Part shown: positions 1-8,059 of the stretch, piece after piece
Layout: each line of letters opens with the position of its first letter
Position numbering within the stretch: the stretch's first letter is position 1
DNA from: Gemmatimonadota bacterium
Lineage (GTDB): Bacteria > Latescibacterota > UBA2968
DNA: 23,908 bases
NCBI GenBank assembly: GCA_002714465.1
Contig: PAXL01000012.1
Location: 248,058-271,965 of the forward strand
Reading direction: 5' to 3'
Program-made: the position numbers and the translations under genes
Notes under the pieces: model-generated
The model's input: only the letters and a program-made list of their open reading frames with translations
Databases searched by the model: none
Told to the model about the DNA's origin: nothing

Positions 1-354
1 TTCGGACGGAAGGTTTCCCTGGTAGTATGACTGCGTGCGGTCAATCTCTCTCTGATCGAACTCGGACTGTTCCCCGAGTGCCCGCATCCGATCACCAGCG
101 AATTCGCTGAGGCGTTTTAGCTGTATGCTGTTGGAAGACGTGAACGTGAATGATCGCAGGATCCCGGACTTCTCGTTCCGATTAAGGACGCTCCCACGGG
201 AAATTAACTGCCTTCGACTGGCGACAAACTGAGAGGCACGGATCAGCTGCCGAAGCACAGCGTCAGAATGGACCGATTCTTGGTTGATCGCCGACCGAAT
301 CTGACCGGCTACGGGCTGCGCAAGAACGAGCGCCACCATCGCCGCTGTGAGCAT
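1..354 (-). CDS. Secreted protein of unknown function, 3' end outside window
   Basis: This reading frame runs open to base 1, giving 118 visible residues with the C-terminus outside the window. It begins with a hydrophobic stretch (MLTAAMVALVLAQPVAGQ), a plausible Sec signal peptide cleaved near residue 17. The rest is polar and Arg/Ser/Gln-rich (for example LRQLIRASQFVASRRQLISR) with no motif I recognise. The ATG at 352-354 is the simplest start. A TTG at 361-363 overlaps the RecD2 stop and would add the residues MIR, giving a better positively charged n-region, so the true start may be 9 bases upstream. It directly follows recD2, so it may be co-transcribed, though nothing links their functions. 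Confidence 0.55.
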   Translation of the reverse strand, partial: MLTAAMVALVLAQPVAGQIRSAINQESVHSDAVLRQLIRASQFVASRRQLISRGSVLNRNEKSGILRSFTFTSSNSIQLKRLSEFAGDRMRALGEQSEFDQREIDRTQSYYQGNLPSE

Positions 355-359
355 CCGTA

Positions 360-2543
360 TCAAAAGGTGAGCTCTTCTGGACCGTGAAAATCGGCCTGTC
401 CTCGGAGCCGATCGACGAGAGTGGTGTTTCGAGAACTGACGGTGTTGTTCTCCGCTGCGATTTTCATTGCTTTCTTCGTCCCAACCATCACCACGAGGTC
501 TCGTGCTCGCGTAATGGCCGTGTAAATCAGATTTCGTTGCAACATCACGAAGTGTTGTGTCGTTATCGGCACTACGACGGCCCGGAACTCTGAGCCTTGG
601 CTCTTGTGGATCGTTATCGCGTAGGCCAGAGCCAGCTCATCCAGTTCACTGAACTCGTAGTTAGCCTTGCGGCCTCCGAACCGGACTTTCACCGCCTGCT
701 CCGTCTTATCAATCGCGTCAATCCGACCAATATCTCCGTTGTAGACGTCCTTGTCGTAATTGTTACGGATCTGCATCACCTTGTCGCCATCCCGGTAGCG
801 GACACCGTTTTGAAGCACCTCTGCACCTTGTGGGTTCAACGCCATCTGAAGCCGGTCATTCAGCGCCTGCACCCCTGCCTTACCCCTATGCATCGGAGAA
901 AGCACTTGGATGTCTTCGAACGAATCGAACGAATACCTGCTCGGCAACCGACGGCTGCACAGATCGCTAACCGTCTCCGAAACCTCTTCTGAATCGTGCA
1001 CTTCGAGAAAGAAGAAGTCGCCATCCCGGCGGTTGTCCAGCGCCGGCATCCCACCAGCGTTGATTTCGTGGGCATTCGTCACGATCTGGCTTGTCCGAGC
1101 CTGCCGGAAGATCTCATCGAGCCTGACTACCCGTACGATTCCTGAATCAATCACATCCTTGAGGATGCTTCCTGGCCCAACGGACGGCAGTTGGTCTACA
1201 TCCCCAACAAGAATGACGGACGAACTGATCGGAATTGCCCTCAGAAGGGCGTTCATCAGCAGGACATCCATCATAGAGATCTCATCGACAATAATAGCCT
1301 CCGCCTCCAGTGGATTCTCTGCGTTCCGCACGAATCCGGTCCTTGGAGCATACTCCAGTAGGCGATGGATGGTCTTGGCCTCCTTCCCCGTGGCCTCCTC
1401 CATACGTTTTGCAGCTCTCCCGGTCGGAGCGGCCAGAACGACCATCTTCTTTCTCGCCTCGAACAAGCTGATGATCCCCTTGACGGTCGTCGTCTTCCCA
1501 GTTCCCGGACCACCGGTCAGAACCATCACGCTGTGTGCCAAAGCGCCACTTAGTGCGTCACGCTGTCTTGGCGCAAAGCTAACCCGGCCTCGTTCCTCAA
1601 TCGCAGAGATCTCCGATTCGATATCTCCTGTTTCGTTCCGTTCTATTCGGGAAAGCTCGAACAGACGTCTGGCCGAGCCGACTTCGGATCGATGAAGTGT
1701 CGGCAGATACAGTCGGTCTTCTTCAGCTACGATCTCCTCCTGTTCGATCAGTGTTTCGATGCCTTGATCAATCAGCTCCACACCGACTTCGAGAGTCTCG
1801 GTGCACGCTTCGACCAGATCCCGGCGCGGGGCATACACGTGCCCCTCGTCGTTCGAAGAAGTCCTCAGCACATACTGGATGCCCGCTTCGACGCGTTCTT
1901 TGGACTCACGTTCGACACCCATGTTCTGTGCGATACGGTCTGCCGTCAGGAAACCGATGCCCCAGATATCGTTTGCCAGCCGATACGGATTTTCCTTCAT
2001 CCGCTCGACGGCCTCCTCGCCATACTGCTTCCAGATCTTGACCGCTCGTCCCGTCCCCACACCGTGCGACTGCAGAAACAGCATCACGCTATGTACCTCC
2101 TGATGCTCCTTCCACGCACGCGTGATCATCCGGGCTCGCTTCGGGCCGAGTCCCTCAACCTCCTTCAGTTTTCCGGGTTCGCGCTGAATAACATTCAGAG
2201 CCTTCTTACCGAAGTGATCGACGATCCGATTTGCCATAACGGGGCCGATCCCCTTGATGAGTCCGGACCCGAGATACTTGCGAACACCGTCTAACGTGGT
2301 AGGGTATTCCGTGTGATAGTTGGTGATCTTGAACTGCCTGCCGTAGGTGGCGTGGCTGGACCATTCGCCGACCATCACGACGCTCGCACCTACGTTCAAA
2401 GAAAGCGTCTGGCCGACGATCGTTACAAGTCTGGAGCCCGATCCCTCAGACCGAAGCTTGGCAACGGTAAAGCCAGACTCGGGGTTCTGGTAGGTGATCC
2501 GCTCGACAGTGCCGCGGAGCTCTTGAGAGGGACCTTCAGACAA
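360..2543 (-). CDS. recD2: RecD2-type 5'-3' DNA helicase (SF1B)
   Basis: A 727-aa protein matching the RecD2 layout, the usual ~720-850 aa form that acts without RecB/RecC. The N-terminal region begins with GTVERITYQNPESGFTVAKL (residues 11-30). Helix-hairpin-helix-like segments follow near 95-112 (GIGPVMANRI), 129-145 (GLGPKRARMI) and 194-209 (GIGFLTADRI). Walker A is GGPGTGKT (344-351), Walker B IIVDE (417-421), and motif III LVGDVDQLPSVGPG (445-458). The C-terminal UvrD_C_2 domain has AITIHKSQGSEF near 640-651. The likely role is ATP-driven unwinding in DNA repair. The start is TTG: a TAA stop lies a few codons upstream, and family N-termini begin right here. No clear Shine-Dalgarno is seen. 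It lies 35 bp after nagA and may be co-transcribed by position only. Confidence 0.95.
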   Translation of the reverse strand: MSEGPSQELRGTVERITYQNPESGFTVAKLRSEGSGSRLVTIVGQTLSLNVGASVVMVGEWSSHATYGRQFKITNYHTEYPTTLDGVRKYLGSGLIKGIGPVMANRIVDHFGKKALNVIQREPGKLKEVEGLGPKRARMITRAWKEHQEVHSVMLFLQSHGVGTGRAVKIWKQYGEEAVERMKENPYRLANDIWGIGFLTADRIAQNMGVERESKERVEAGIQYVLRTSSNDEGHVYAPRRDLVEACTETLEVGVELIDQGIETLIEQEEIVAEEDRLYLPTLHRSEVGSARRLFELSRIERNETGDIESEISAIEERGRVSFAPRQRDALSGALAHSVMVLTGGPGTGKTTTVKGIISLFEARKKMVVLAAPTGRAAKRMEEATGKEAKTIHRLLEYAPRTGFVRNAENPLEAEAIIVDEISMMDVLLMNALLRAIPISSSVILVGDVDQLPSVGPGSILKDVIDSGIVRVVRLDEIFRQARTSQIVTNAHEINAGGMPALDNRRDGDFFFLEVHDSEEVSETVSDLCSRRLPSRYSFDSFEDIQVLSPMHRGKAGVQALNDRLQMALNPQGAEVLQNGVRYRDGDKVMQIRNNYDKDVYNGDIGRIDAIDKTEQAVKVRFGGRKANYEFSELDELALAYAITIHKSQGSEFRAVVVPITTQHFVMLQRNLIYTAITRARDLVVMVGTKKAMKIAAENNTVSSRNTTLVDRLRGQADFHGPEELTF

Positions 2544-2578
2544 GGGCGTCTGTGAAGGTTAAGGGAAGATCGGAGCGA

Positions 2579-3748
2579 TCAGGCCTGGTAGACCAGCCTG
2601 CCGGAAACAATCGTTGCAACCGTCTCAAGCTTGTCATTCCCTTCCTGCCAGCGGAATAGCGATAACGTTGCTTCCTTGCCAAGTGAGACGGATCCGGCAG
2701 ACTCCAAGAGATCCAGCAGAGACGCTGGGTTGAGTGTCGCCATCTGGATGGCATCTTCGAGCGTCGCATCTGTGTATTTCACCATGTTCGCGATACCCGT
2801 GTCGAGAAAGAGTGCTGCACCCGCAAGATAGGGCGTTCCGGCGAGACTGAGTCGTCCGTTTTCGGCAAGCTCGACACCACCTCCACCGACAGTATTGCCG
2901 TAAACCCCCGGTTGCAGCCCTGCAATCGACGCAATATCGCTGACGATGCAGATATGCTCCTTTTGTTTCGCCCGGTAGAAGCATTTGAGCACTGCGGGCG
3001 GCAGGTGATGGGAATCCGGGATGATCCCCGCCCAAAGGTCATCGGACGCAAGCTGCTCCCAGATGTAATTCGGGTGTCGGGCAATCTGCGCGTGAGCACC
3101 GTTCCCCAAGTGCGTAGACATCCTTGCTCCCGCCGAGACCGCGTCCTGAATCTGTCTGGGTGTCGCGCCGGTGTGTCCGATCGACACGATCACACCCGTC
3201 GAAGCCACTTTCTCTATGAATTCGAGTGAACCATCCCGCTCGGGGGCCAAGGTAAAGATCACGATCCTGCCGCCTGCCGCATCCTGATACCGCTGAAACT
3301 CATCCCAATCCGGGTTCCGCGTGTGCTCAAGCGGATGAGCACCTCTAGGGCCATCTTCCGAAGCGATATACGGTCCTTCAACGTGGAACCCGCAGAAGGA
3401 TGCGGCAGCATCCTCCGACTCCTCACAGGCTTGTGCGAGCAGTGACAACCCCTGAGTGGCATCCTCGGCCGAGGATGTCGTCACGGTCGGACACCATTTG
3501 GCGGTCCCGGTTTTGTACATCCACTCCGTCGTCTCGAGGACCTGCTCGAGTTTCAGATCTTCAGCCTTATAGCTGACCCCCCCGACTCCATTGACTTGTA
3601 AATCACAGATACCGGCACTTATCCACACATCCTCTCCACCAATTGCATCTTCCGAGTGCCCATCCAAACTGACGCCCGCGATACGATCACCGTCCAGCGT
3701 AATCGTTGAAACTTCCTCCGAACCGACGATCCGACCCCTGACCTGCAT
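2579..3748 (-). CDS. nagA: N-acetylglucosamine-6-phosphate deacetylase
   Basis: A 389-aa amidohydrolase of normal NagA length. It hydrolyses GlcNAc-6-P to GlcN-6-P and acetate in the cytoplasm, for amino-sugar catabolism or wall recycling. Family landmarks are in order and at nearly the spacing of E. coli NagA: DLQVNGVGG (49-57), HVEGPY with metal-binding Glu124, GHTGA with His192, THLGNGA with His213, and VSDI with catalytic Asp271. The substrate-loop motif reads DSHHL where many members have DGxH. The ATG is preceded by GGGAG with about 6 nt spacing, and a sigma70-like promoter lies upstream. No NagB or transporter is nearby. The 83-bp gap to the preceding gene suggests its own transcription start, with recD2 possibly downstream in the same transcript. 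Confidence 0.92.
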   Translation of the reverse strand: MQVRGRIVGSEEVSTITLDGDRIAGVSLDGHSEDAIGGEDVWISAGICDLQVNGVGGVSYKAEDLKLEQVLETTEWMYKTGTAKWCPTVTTSSAEDATQGLSLLAQACEESEDAAASFCGFHVEGPYIASEDGPRGAHPLEHTRNPDWDEFQRYQDAAGGRIVIFTLAPERDGSLEFIEKVASTGVIVSIGHTGATPRQIQDAVSAGARMSTHLGNGAHAQIARHPNYIWEQLASDDLWAGIIPDSHHLPPAVLKCFYRAKQKEHICIVSDIASIAGLQPGVYGNTVGGGGVELAENGRLSLAGTPYLAGAALFLDTGIANMVKYTDATLEDAIQMATLNPASLLDLLESAGSVSLGKEATLSLFRWQEGNDKLETVATIVSGRLVYQA

Positions 3749-3795
3749 ACATCACTCCCAATCCGTTCTTTCCCTTTGCCCTCAAACCTCATCGA

Positions 3796-3824
3796 ATAAT
3801 ATATCGTGCAAGACAGGGCCGCAA
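3796..3824 (-). promoter_or_regulatory. Putative sigma70-like promoter of nagA
   Basis: On the minus strand TTGCGG (3819-3824) is followed after exactly 17 nt by TATTAT (3796-3801), which matches the -10 consensus at five of six positions. The site lies about 48 bp before the nagA ATG, in the 83-bp gap after the preceding gene. It is a consensus match only. Confidence 0.4.
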
Positions 3825-3831
3825 CGCCACC

Positions 3832-4089
3832 TCAGTCCGAGCTCAGCTCCTCGATTAGCTGCTGCGCCACTTTTTCGGGCTCGCCTTCACGGGTCGCTTT
3901 GTCCGTCCACCGCCATTGTTCGAGGTACGCATCCGTGTTGGCGAGCCCCTCCTCCATCGCGATACGATCGATTTTGAGCTGAAAACGTTCAGGCAACTGG
4001 TAGGATTTCGGGCGACTGTTCGCATACACCCGAATCTGCGCTGGAATCTCGCGCCAATAGAGCACCTGGTATGTCGTCTGCTCCGCCAT
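3832..4089 (-). CDS. Small 'virulence factor' family protein of corrinoid methyltransferase clusters
   Basis: An 85-aa protein, MAEQTTYQVLYWREIPAQIR at the N-terminus, then SYQLPERFQLKIDRIAMEEG and DAYLEQWRW. I recognise this as the small family named Virulence_fact in Pfam, after Brucella. The name is misleading: from memory, members mostly sit beside corrinoid methyltransferases, RACo-like ASKHA proteins and homocysteine methyltransferases, as here. The biochemical role is unknown; a small accessory or scaffold function in methyl transfer is an inference. The ATG at 4089 is chosen. A TTG at 4098 (adding MIG) overlaps the upstream stop codon and is the alternative. It follows the homocysteine methyltransferase stop by 5 bp, so the two are very likely translated from one message. 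Confidence 0.8.
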   Translation of the reverse strand: MAEQTTYQVLYWREIPAQIRVYANSRPKSYQLPERFQLKIDRIAMEEGLANTDAYLEQWRWTDKATREGEPEKVAQQLIEELSSD

Positions 4090-4094
4090 ACCGA

Positions 4095-5090
4095 TCAAAG
4101 GCTGTCGAGTGTCTTACGGAATGCGGCAATGTGTTCCGGTCCCGTTCCACAGCAGCCACCGACAAACCCTGCTCCTGCTTCGATCAGATCAGACAGGCGC
4201 GAGCTCATTTCGCTAGGAGACTGGCTGTAGACCGTTTCCATGTTCTTGTCGAGCTTTGGCATGCCGGCATTCGGGTAGGCGACCCGCGTCTTGCCAGCGA
4301 TACCGCGATCCTCGAACGCCTTCCCAATCTGCCGTGTCCCCTCGATCGCATAGGGCATCCCCGTGTGGTCCTGCTTTTGAGTCTCTGCACCACAGTTGAG
4401 CCCCATCCCGTGGACATATGGAAGAAGGTTATCTCCACCGGAGTGCTCTCCACTCGCGAGCGCATCGAGAAGAGAGGGCGGGGAGTGCCCCCAGTCGGTC
4501 TTGTAGATAATCTCGTCCGTCTTCCTGTCCTTTGTCGACTTGTAGGTCATGCACACCAGAATCGGAAGACCCTGCTTGCGCGCTTCATCGACGGCTATCG
4601 CCGCTTCGTTCGCCGAGAACTGCGTCTCGACCACGAAGAAGTCGATACCTTCGTTGGCCAAAGCATCCGAGAGCCTTCGATGAGCGTCGCGAACCTTCTC
4701 GTTTGGGATTCCAAATGTCGTGTCACCCGCATCCGCCTCGATCGCGCCAGGAGACGGCCCCATAGACCCACCCACATACACGTCCTGACCGCTCTCTTCC
4801 ACAGCTCTTCGCGCGTTCTGAACAGCCAGTCTGCCGATCGCATCGGCATCGTCCCCCTCTTTGCCCGCCATATCAAGATGCAAAGCGCTCGCGACAAAAG
4901 TGTTTGTCCCGATCGCCTCCGACCCGGATGCGATGTAGGTCTTGTGTATATCAACGACAGCTTCCGGATGCGATTCGTTCGCCAGCGTGCTGTTTGTCAG
5001 CTCTACTCCTCGAGCGAACAGCTGAGACCCGAAGCCACCGTCATACAAGACAGGACGGTTCTCCTTCAAGCGTTCTTCAAACGAAACCAT
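4095..5090 (-). CDS. Zinc-dependent homocysteine S-methyltransferase family protein (BHMT/MetH N-terminal type)
   Basis: A 331-aa member of the S-methyl_trans family, which moves a methyl group from a donor to the thiolate of zinc-bound homocysteine. Visible hallmarks are YDGGFGSQL (16-24), GTNTF (61-65), GLNCG with zinc ligand Cys233, and GGCCGTGPEH with Cys313 and Cys314, so the three-cysteine zinc site is complete. The ATG at 5090 has GGAAAGG/AGAGG upstream and lies 17 bp after the RACo stop; an upstream in-frame start at 5147 would overlap that gene and is rejected. In a cluster with a corrinoid protein and its activator, it may transfer the methyl group from methyl-cobamide, or directly from a methylated substrate, to homocysteine, yielding methionine. 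The donor is not evident from sequence. Confidence 0.87.
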   Translation of the reverse strand: MVSFEERLKENRPVLYDGGFGSQLFARGVELTNSTLANESHPEAVVDIHKTYIASGSEAIGTNTFVASALHLDMAGKEGDDADAIGRLAVQNARRAVEESGQDVYVGGSMGPSPGAIEADAGDTTFGIPNEKVRDAHRRLSDALANEGIDFFVVETQFSANEAAIAVDEARKQGLPILVCMTYKSTKDRKTDEIIYKTDWGHSPPSLLDALASGEHSGGDNLLPYVHGMGLNCGAETQKQDHTGMPYAIEGTRQIGKAFEDRGIAGKTRVAYPNAGMPKLDKNMETVYSQSPSEMSSRLSDLIEAGAGFVGGCCGTGPEHIAAFRKTLDSL

Positions 5091-5107
5091 GGCCTCTACC
5101 TTTCCGC

Positions 5108-6733
5108 CTAACCATACCTGTCGAAGTCGATTGGCTTGAACTGACACGCCTCCACAAAGACCTCGAAAAAGTCGGGCGTGGTTTCCAGTTCGAGATGTTC
5201 GATGTTCCTAGCCAGACATTCGGCACTCAGACGTCTCTCTCGAGACAACAGTGCGTCTCTTGCCCCGATCACTGAAGCATTCCCAACTTTGATGATCCTG
5301 TCTTCCGGGATTGGAGGCAGGAAGCCGATCTCGATTGCGTTGCCCACGTCGACGTAGTTCGCGAATCCGCCAGCCAGATACAGACACTCCACATCGGCCG
5401 GCTTTACGTCCAAGTGACGCATCACGATGAACATCCCTGACGTGTTCGCTGCCTTTGCCTGCGCTAGGTTACTCGCATCCTGACGCGAGAACGTGATCGG
5501 TCGATCCGGTTCGATCGTTAGCTGATACAGCTTATCCTTGAACACCCCCTTGGGAGTCATCCAATCGTGTCGTCTCAACTCCGCGAGGAGATCTATCAGA
5601 CCCGAGCCGCAGAGCCCTTCTGCGGGAAGACCGCCGATTGTGTCGAAGGCGAATACGTCTCCCTCGATCCGAAGCGTTTCGATCGCGCCTTCGTAACCCG
5701 GCATCCCGTAATCGATCCCGCCTCCTTCGAAAGCAGGACCGGCAGGACACGAAGCAGCGACCATCCGGTCGCCTTGCTTCACGACGACTTCAGTGTTCGT
5801 CCCCACATCCACAAGCATCGCCGTTTCATGACCCTCCAGCATCTTCAAAGCGATCATATCTGCAGACGTATCACCTCCCACGTGACTGGCGATGATCGGC
5901 AAACCGACGACACATCCGTTTGGGTTGATCCGGATCCCGAGGCGGTTTGCGGGTGACATAACGGATGTAGTCTCCCGTTCGCCTTCGAGATAAGCCTTCT
6001 CTGTCGTCGACTTGTATGGCTTCTGACCGATCGGCTGGACATCGAGACGGAAGAACAGGTCGCGCATCGTTGCGTTCCCCGAAACCACTATCTCATAGAT
6101 GTCCTTGGACGAAAAGTCGTGTCGTCGTGCAGCGGCTTCGATTTCCGAGTTGAGACTGCTTGAGATCGCCTTCCAGAGCTCCCCACGATGGGGTCCCTCA
6201 TCATACGAGATCCGATGCATCACGTCGCTTCCACCGAAGCGCTGCGGGTTCTCGAACGAACTCACGTGCAGGCTCTTACCTGTTTCAAGGTCAACAAAAT
6301 CGACGACGACTGTTGTGGTGCCCAGATCCAAGGCGAGACCGAGTATACGTCCTCGATACCTGTCTATCAGATGCTCTCCCAGATAGACGTCCTCACCCGA
6401 TCGCGTAACCATCGAATCGATATCCCCTTCGAAGGGCCTGGAGGTCTCGAGAATCTTCGGTTCCCGACGAAGCGGGGCAAAGGCGACATCAACACCAGTA
6501 TCCTTCACAGTCGCTTGGCAAGCCAGCCGGAACGGATCCTGAAGGAAACCCTCGAAGCCTGATCTCGGACTCAGCGCCGTGGCACCCTCGAGAATCTCGA
6601 CAACACACTCGTGACACGCCCCAGACCTGCCACAAGACGTCGCCACCCGAAGCGCAAAGTCATCGGCATAGTCGAACAGTGACCGCGTGTCTCGGATCTC
6701 CGTCCGCTTTCTGTCGTGTTTAACGAAAGCCAT
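5108..6733 (-). CDS. RACo/RamA-like ATP-dependent reductive activator of corrinoid proteins
   Basis: A 541-aa protein with the layout of RACo-type activators (DUF4445, ASKHA fold). The N-terminal ferredoxin-like domain (about 1-90) has Cys34, Cys40, Cys43 and Cys72 in the plant-type 2Fe-2S spacing (CGRSGACHEC ... C). A middle domain follows. The ASKHA ATPase part starts at LALDLGTTTV (133-142) and continues with VSGNATMRDL, GGDTSADM and DVGTNTEVV. The family uses ATP to drive reduction of oxidised Co(II) cobamide to Co(I), re-entering inactivated methyltransferases into the cycle. The partner here is presumably the corrinoid protein encoded just upstream. An ATG start is used; ribosome binding is unclear because a GC-rich hairpin lies right before it. 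A 17-bp gap leads into the homocysteine methyltransferase. Confidence 0.92.
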   Translation of the reverse strand: MAFVKHDRKRTEIRDTRSLFDYADDFALRVATSCGRSGACHECVVEILEGATALSPRSGFEGFLQDPFRLACQATVKDTGVDVAFAPLRREPKILETSRPFEGDIDSMVTRSGEDVYLGEHLIDRYRGRILGLALDLGTTTVVVDFVDLETGKSLHVSSFENPQRFGGSDVMHRISYDEGPHRGELWKAISSSLNSEIEAAARRHDFSSKDIYEIVVSGNATMRDLFFRLDVQPIGQKPYKSTTEKAYLEGERETTSVMSPANRLGIRINPNGCVVGLPIIASHVGGDTSADMIALKMLEGHETAMLVDVGTNTEVVVKQGDRMVAASCPAGPAFEGGGIDYGMPGYEGAIETLRIEGDVFAFDTIGGLPAEGLCGSGLIDLLAELRRHDWMTPKGVFKDKLYQLTIEPDRPITFSRQDASNLAQAKAANTSGMFIVMRHLDVKPADVECLYLAGGFANYVDVGNAIEIGFLPPIPEDRIIKVGNASVIGARDALLSRERRLSAECLARNIEHLELETTPDFFEVFVEACQFKPIDFDRYG

Positions 6734-6734
6734 A

Positions 6735-6770
6735 AAAGAAAGCCCCGCCCGCTGACCCCAGACGGGGGTT
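6735..6770 (-). terminator. Terminator-like GC-rich hairpin before the RACo gene
   Basis: Between the stop of the 4-cysteine protein gene and the RACo ATG, the minus strand reads AACCCCCG, a 15-nt loop, then CGGGGCTT, followed by CTTTCTTTT. The arms pair with one mismatch, and inner CTG/CAG pairing is also possible. This could attenuate read-through into the RACo gene or act on mRNA stability; an incidental GC-rich spacer is also possible. Confidence 0.35.
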
Positions 6771-7104
6771 ACTCCGATCCTCGATCCTTTCCCCGGAGCC
6801 GGTCACGCATCTTTAACGCAGCTTCGGGATCCGTTTCCCAGGCAGTCCGATAATCGAGTCTATCGTCGCTCGTGCACGCGATTGCCTCGGCACCACCCGA
6901 GCGCTTCTGATAGCGACACCCGAACTTCGCCGTGCATTGGTCGAACCGGTTCTTGTAGGGGCACCGTGTCAACGAACTTGCGTCTGCGTGCTTCACCATG
7001 CCGGCGAAGATCGACGAGATCTTGTCCAACCGCTCCTGATAGTCTTCCTTGCTTGGCTTTGAACGATCGTCTGCCATCTGATTCTCAAGTGACCCTTCTA
7101 CCAT
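6769..7104 (-). CDS. Small four-cysteine protein, candidate metal or Fe-S protein of the methyltransferase cluster
   Basis: A 111-aa protein that I cannot assign to a named family. A charged, probably helical N-terminal half (KEDYQERLDKISSIFAG) precedes a cysteine segment, RCPYKNRFDQCTAKFGCRYQ, then a fourth cysteine. The cysteines are Cys48, Cys57, Cys63 and Cys77 (C-x8-C-x5-C-x13-C), which could bind an Fe-S cluster or zinc. The C-terminus is charged (ALKMRDRLRGKDRGSE). It lies 35 bp upstream of the RACo gene and downstream of the corrinoid genes. An electron-transfer or scaffold role towards RACo is possible but is inference. The start may be ATG 7104 or ATG 7077 (MADDRSK...); neither has a decisive Shine-Dalgarno. 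The 198-bp gap upstream (7105-7302) contains no gene that I can see. Confidence 0.7.
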   Translation of the reverse strand: MVEGSLENQMADDRSKPSKEDYQERLDKISSIFAGMVKHADASSLTRCPYKNRFDQCTAKFGCRYQKRSGGAEAIACTSDDRLDYRTAWETDPEAALKMRDRLRGKDRGSE

Positions 7105-7302
7105 GCCTCGTCACGTCTTCAAGCACCCAAGTGCCTCACGTATTGAGCCTGCTCTGCTGTGACGGTGCCTGAACAGTGTGGTAAGAGGGTAGCCTACTGA
7201 CTCAAGTAGTTGGGTATTCTTGATCTTTTTCTTATCCCTGAACTCTGACCAATAAATCCGCTTACACTTCCGTCCAGGAGGGGCTTATCGCGAACTCTAT
7301 AC

Positions 7303-8058
7303 CTACTCCTCGTCCGATTCCTCAAGAAGCCGCTTCGCCAGCTCCACACAGTCCAGTGCATCGCCGCCATAGCCGTCTGCACCCATGTCGTCAGCAAACT
7401 CCTGTGTCACAGGGGCACCACCAACCATGATCTTCACGTCCTCTCTGAGATCTGCGTCGATAAACGCCTCGATCGTCTTGCCCATGTTCGGCATGGTCGT
7501 TGTCAACAGCGCGGACATTCCGAGCAGCGGGGCATCGTGTTCTTCAACGGCATCTATAAACTCGTCCTCCGAGGTATCGACACCAAGATCGTGCACGACA
7601 AATCCTGCGCCCCGCAACATCATAATGCACAGATTCTTTCCGATATCGTGGAGATCACCCTTCACGGTTCCCATGACAACCGTCCCGATCGGATCAATCC
7701 CGGAAGCGGACAGGATTGGCTCGATATGCGCCATACCAGCTTTCATCGCTCTTGCGCACGCAAGCACCTCAGGGACAAAGATGATGTTCTCCCTAAACTT
7801 GATTCCCACAATCCCCATTCCCAAAATCAGCCCGTTATCCATCACCTCAAGCGCCTCGATCCCCTCGTCCAGGCTCTGGCGCGTTAGCTCGTCGACTGTA
7901 TGATGATCCCCATCGATAAGGGCGGCCGCGATTTCCTGCATGACCGGGCGCGCGCTCGAGAAGAGATCGATATTCCTCTCGATCTCTTCTGGTCGCTCGA
8001 GATATTCTTCAATTTCGGTACGGATGAACTCGTTCTGGATGTCCCTCAGCTCGGCCAT
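7303..8058 (-). CDS. Methyltransferase cognate corrinoid (cobalamin-binding) protein
   Basis: A 251-aa protein of the MtaC/MtbC/MttC class. A helical cap domain (about 40-120) is followed by a Rossmann-like B12 domain. The base-off/His-on motif is GTVKGDLHDIGKN, with Asp135, His137 and Gly140 forming DxHxxG; SALLTTTMPNMG (182-193) and GGAP (213-216) contact the cobamide in this family. It carries the methyl group between methyltransferases. Relatives are usually about 210 aa; this one has roughly 40 extra N-terminal residues rich in Glu and Arg. The ATG lies 1 bp after the stop of the UroD-like gene, with AGGA about 6 nt before it, so the two are translationally linked and probably act together. 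Confidence 0.94.
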   Translation of the reverse strand: MAELRDIQNEFIRTEIEEYLERPEEIERNIDLFSSARPVMQEIAAALIDGDHHTVDELTRQSLDEGIEALEVMDNGLILGMGIVGIKFRENIIFVPEVLACARAMKAGMAHIEPILSASGIDPIGTVVMGTVKGDLHDIGKNLCIMMLRGAGFVVHDLGVDTSEDEFIDAVEEHDAPLLGMSALLTTTMPNMGKTIEAFIDADLREDVKIMVGGAPVTQEFADDMGADGYGGDALDCVELAKRLLEESDEE

Positions 8059-8059
8059 A

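Noticed and set aside
910..1695. 261-codon open frame on the plus strand
   Set aside because: It is antisense to recD2 helicase motifs and has a low-complexity Ser/Arg/Thr-rich composition typical of a shadow frame.
4071..5111. 346-codon open frame on the plus strand
   Set aside because: It is antisense to the homocysteine methyltransferase, whose zinc-cysteine motifs are intact; the plus frame has no recognisable motif.
5091..5147. Longer start for the homocysteine methyltransferase
   Set aside because: It would overlap the RACo coding end, and the internal ATG at 5090 has a good Shine-Dalgarno.
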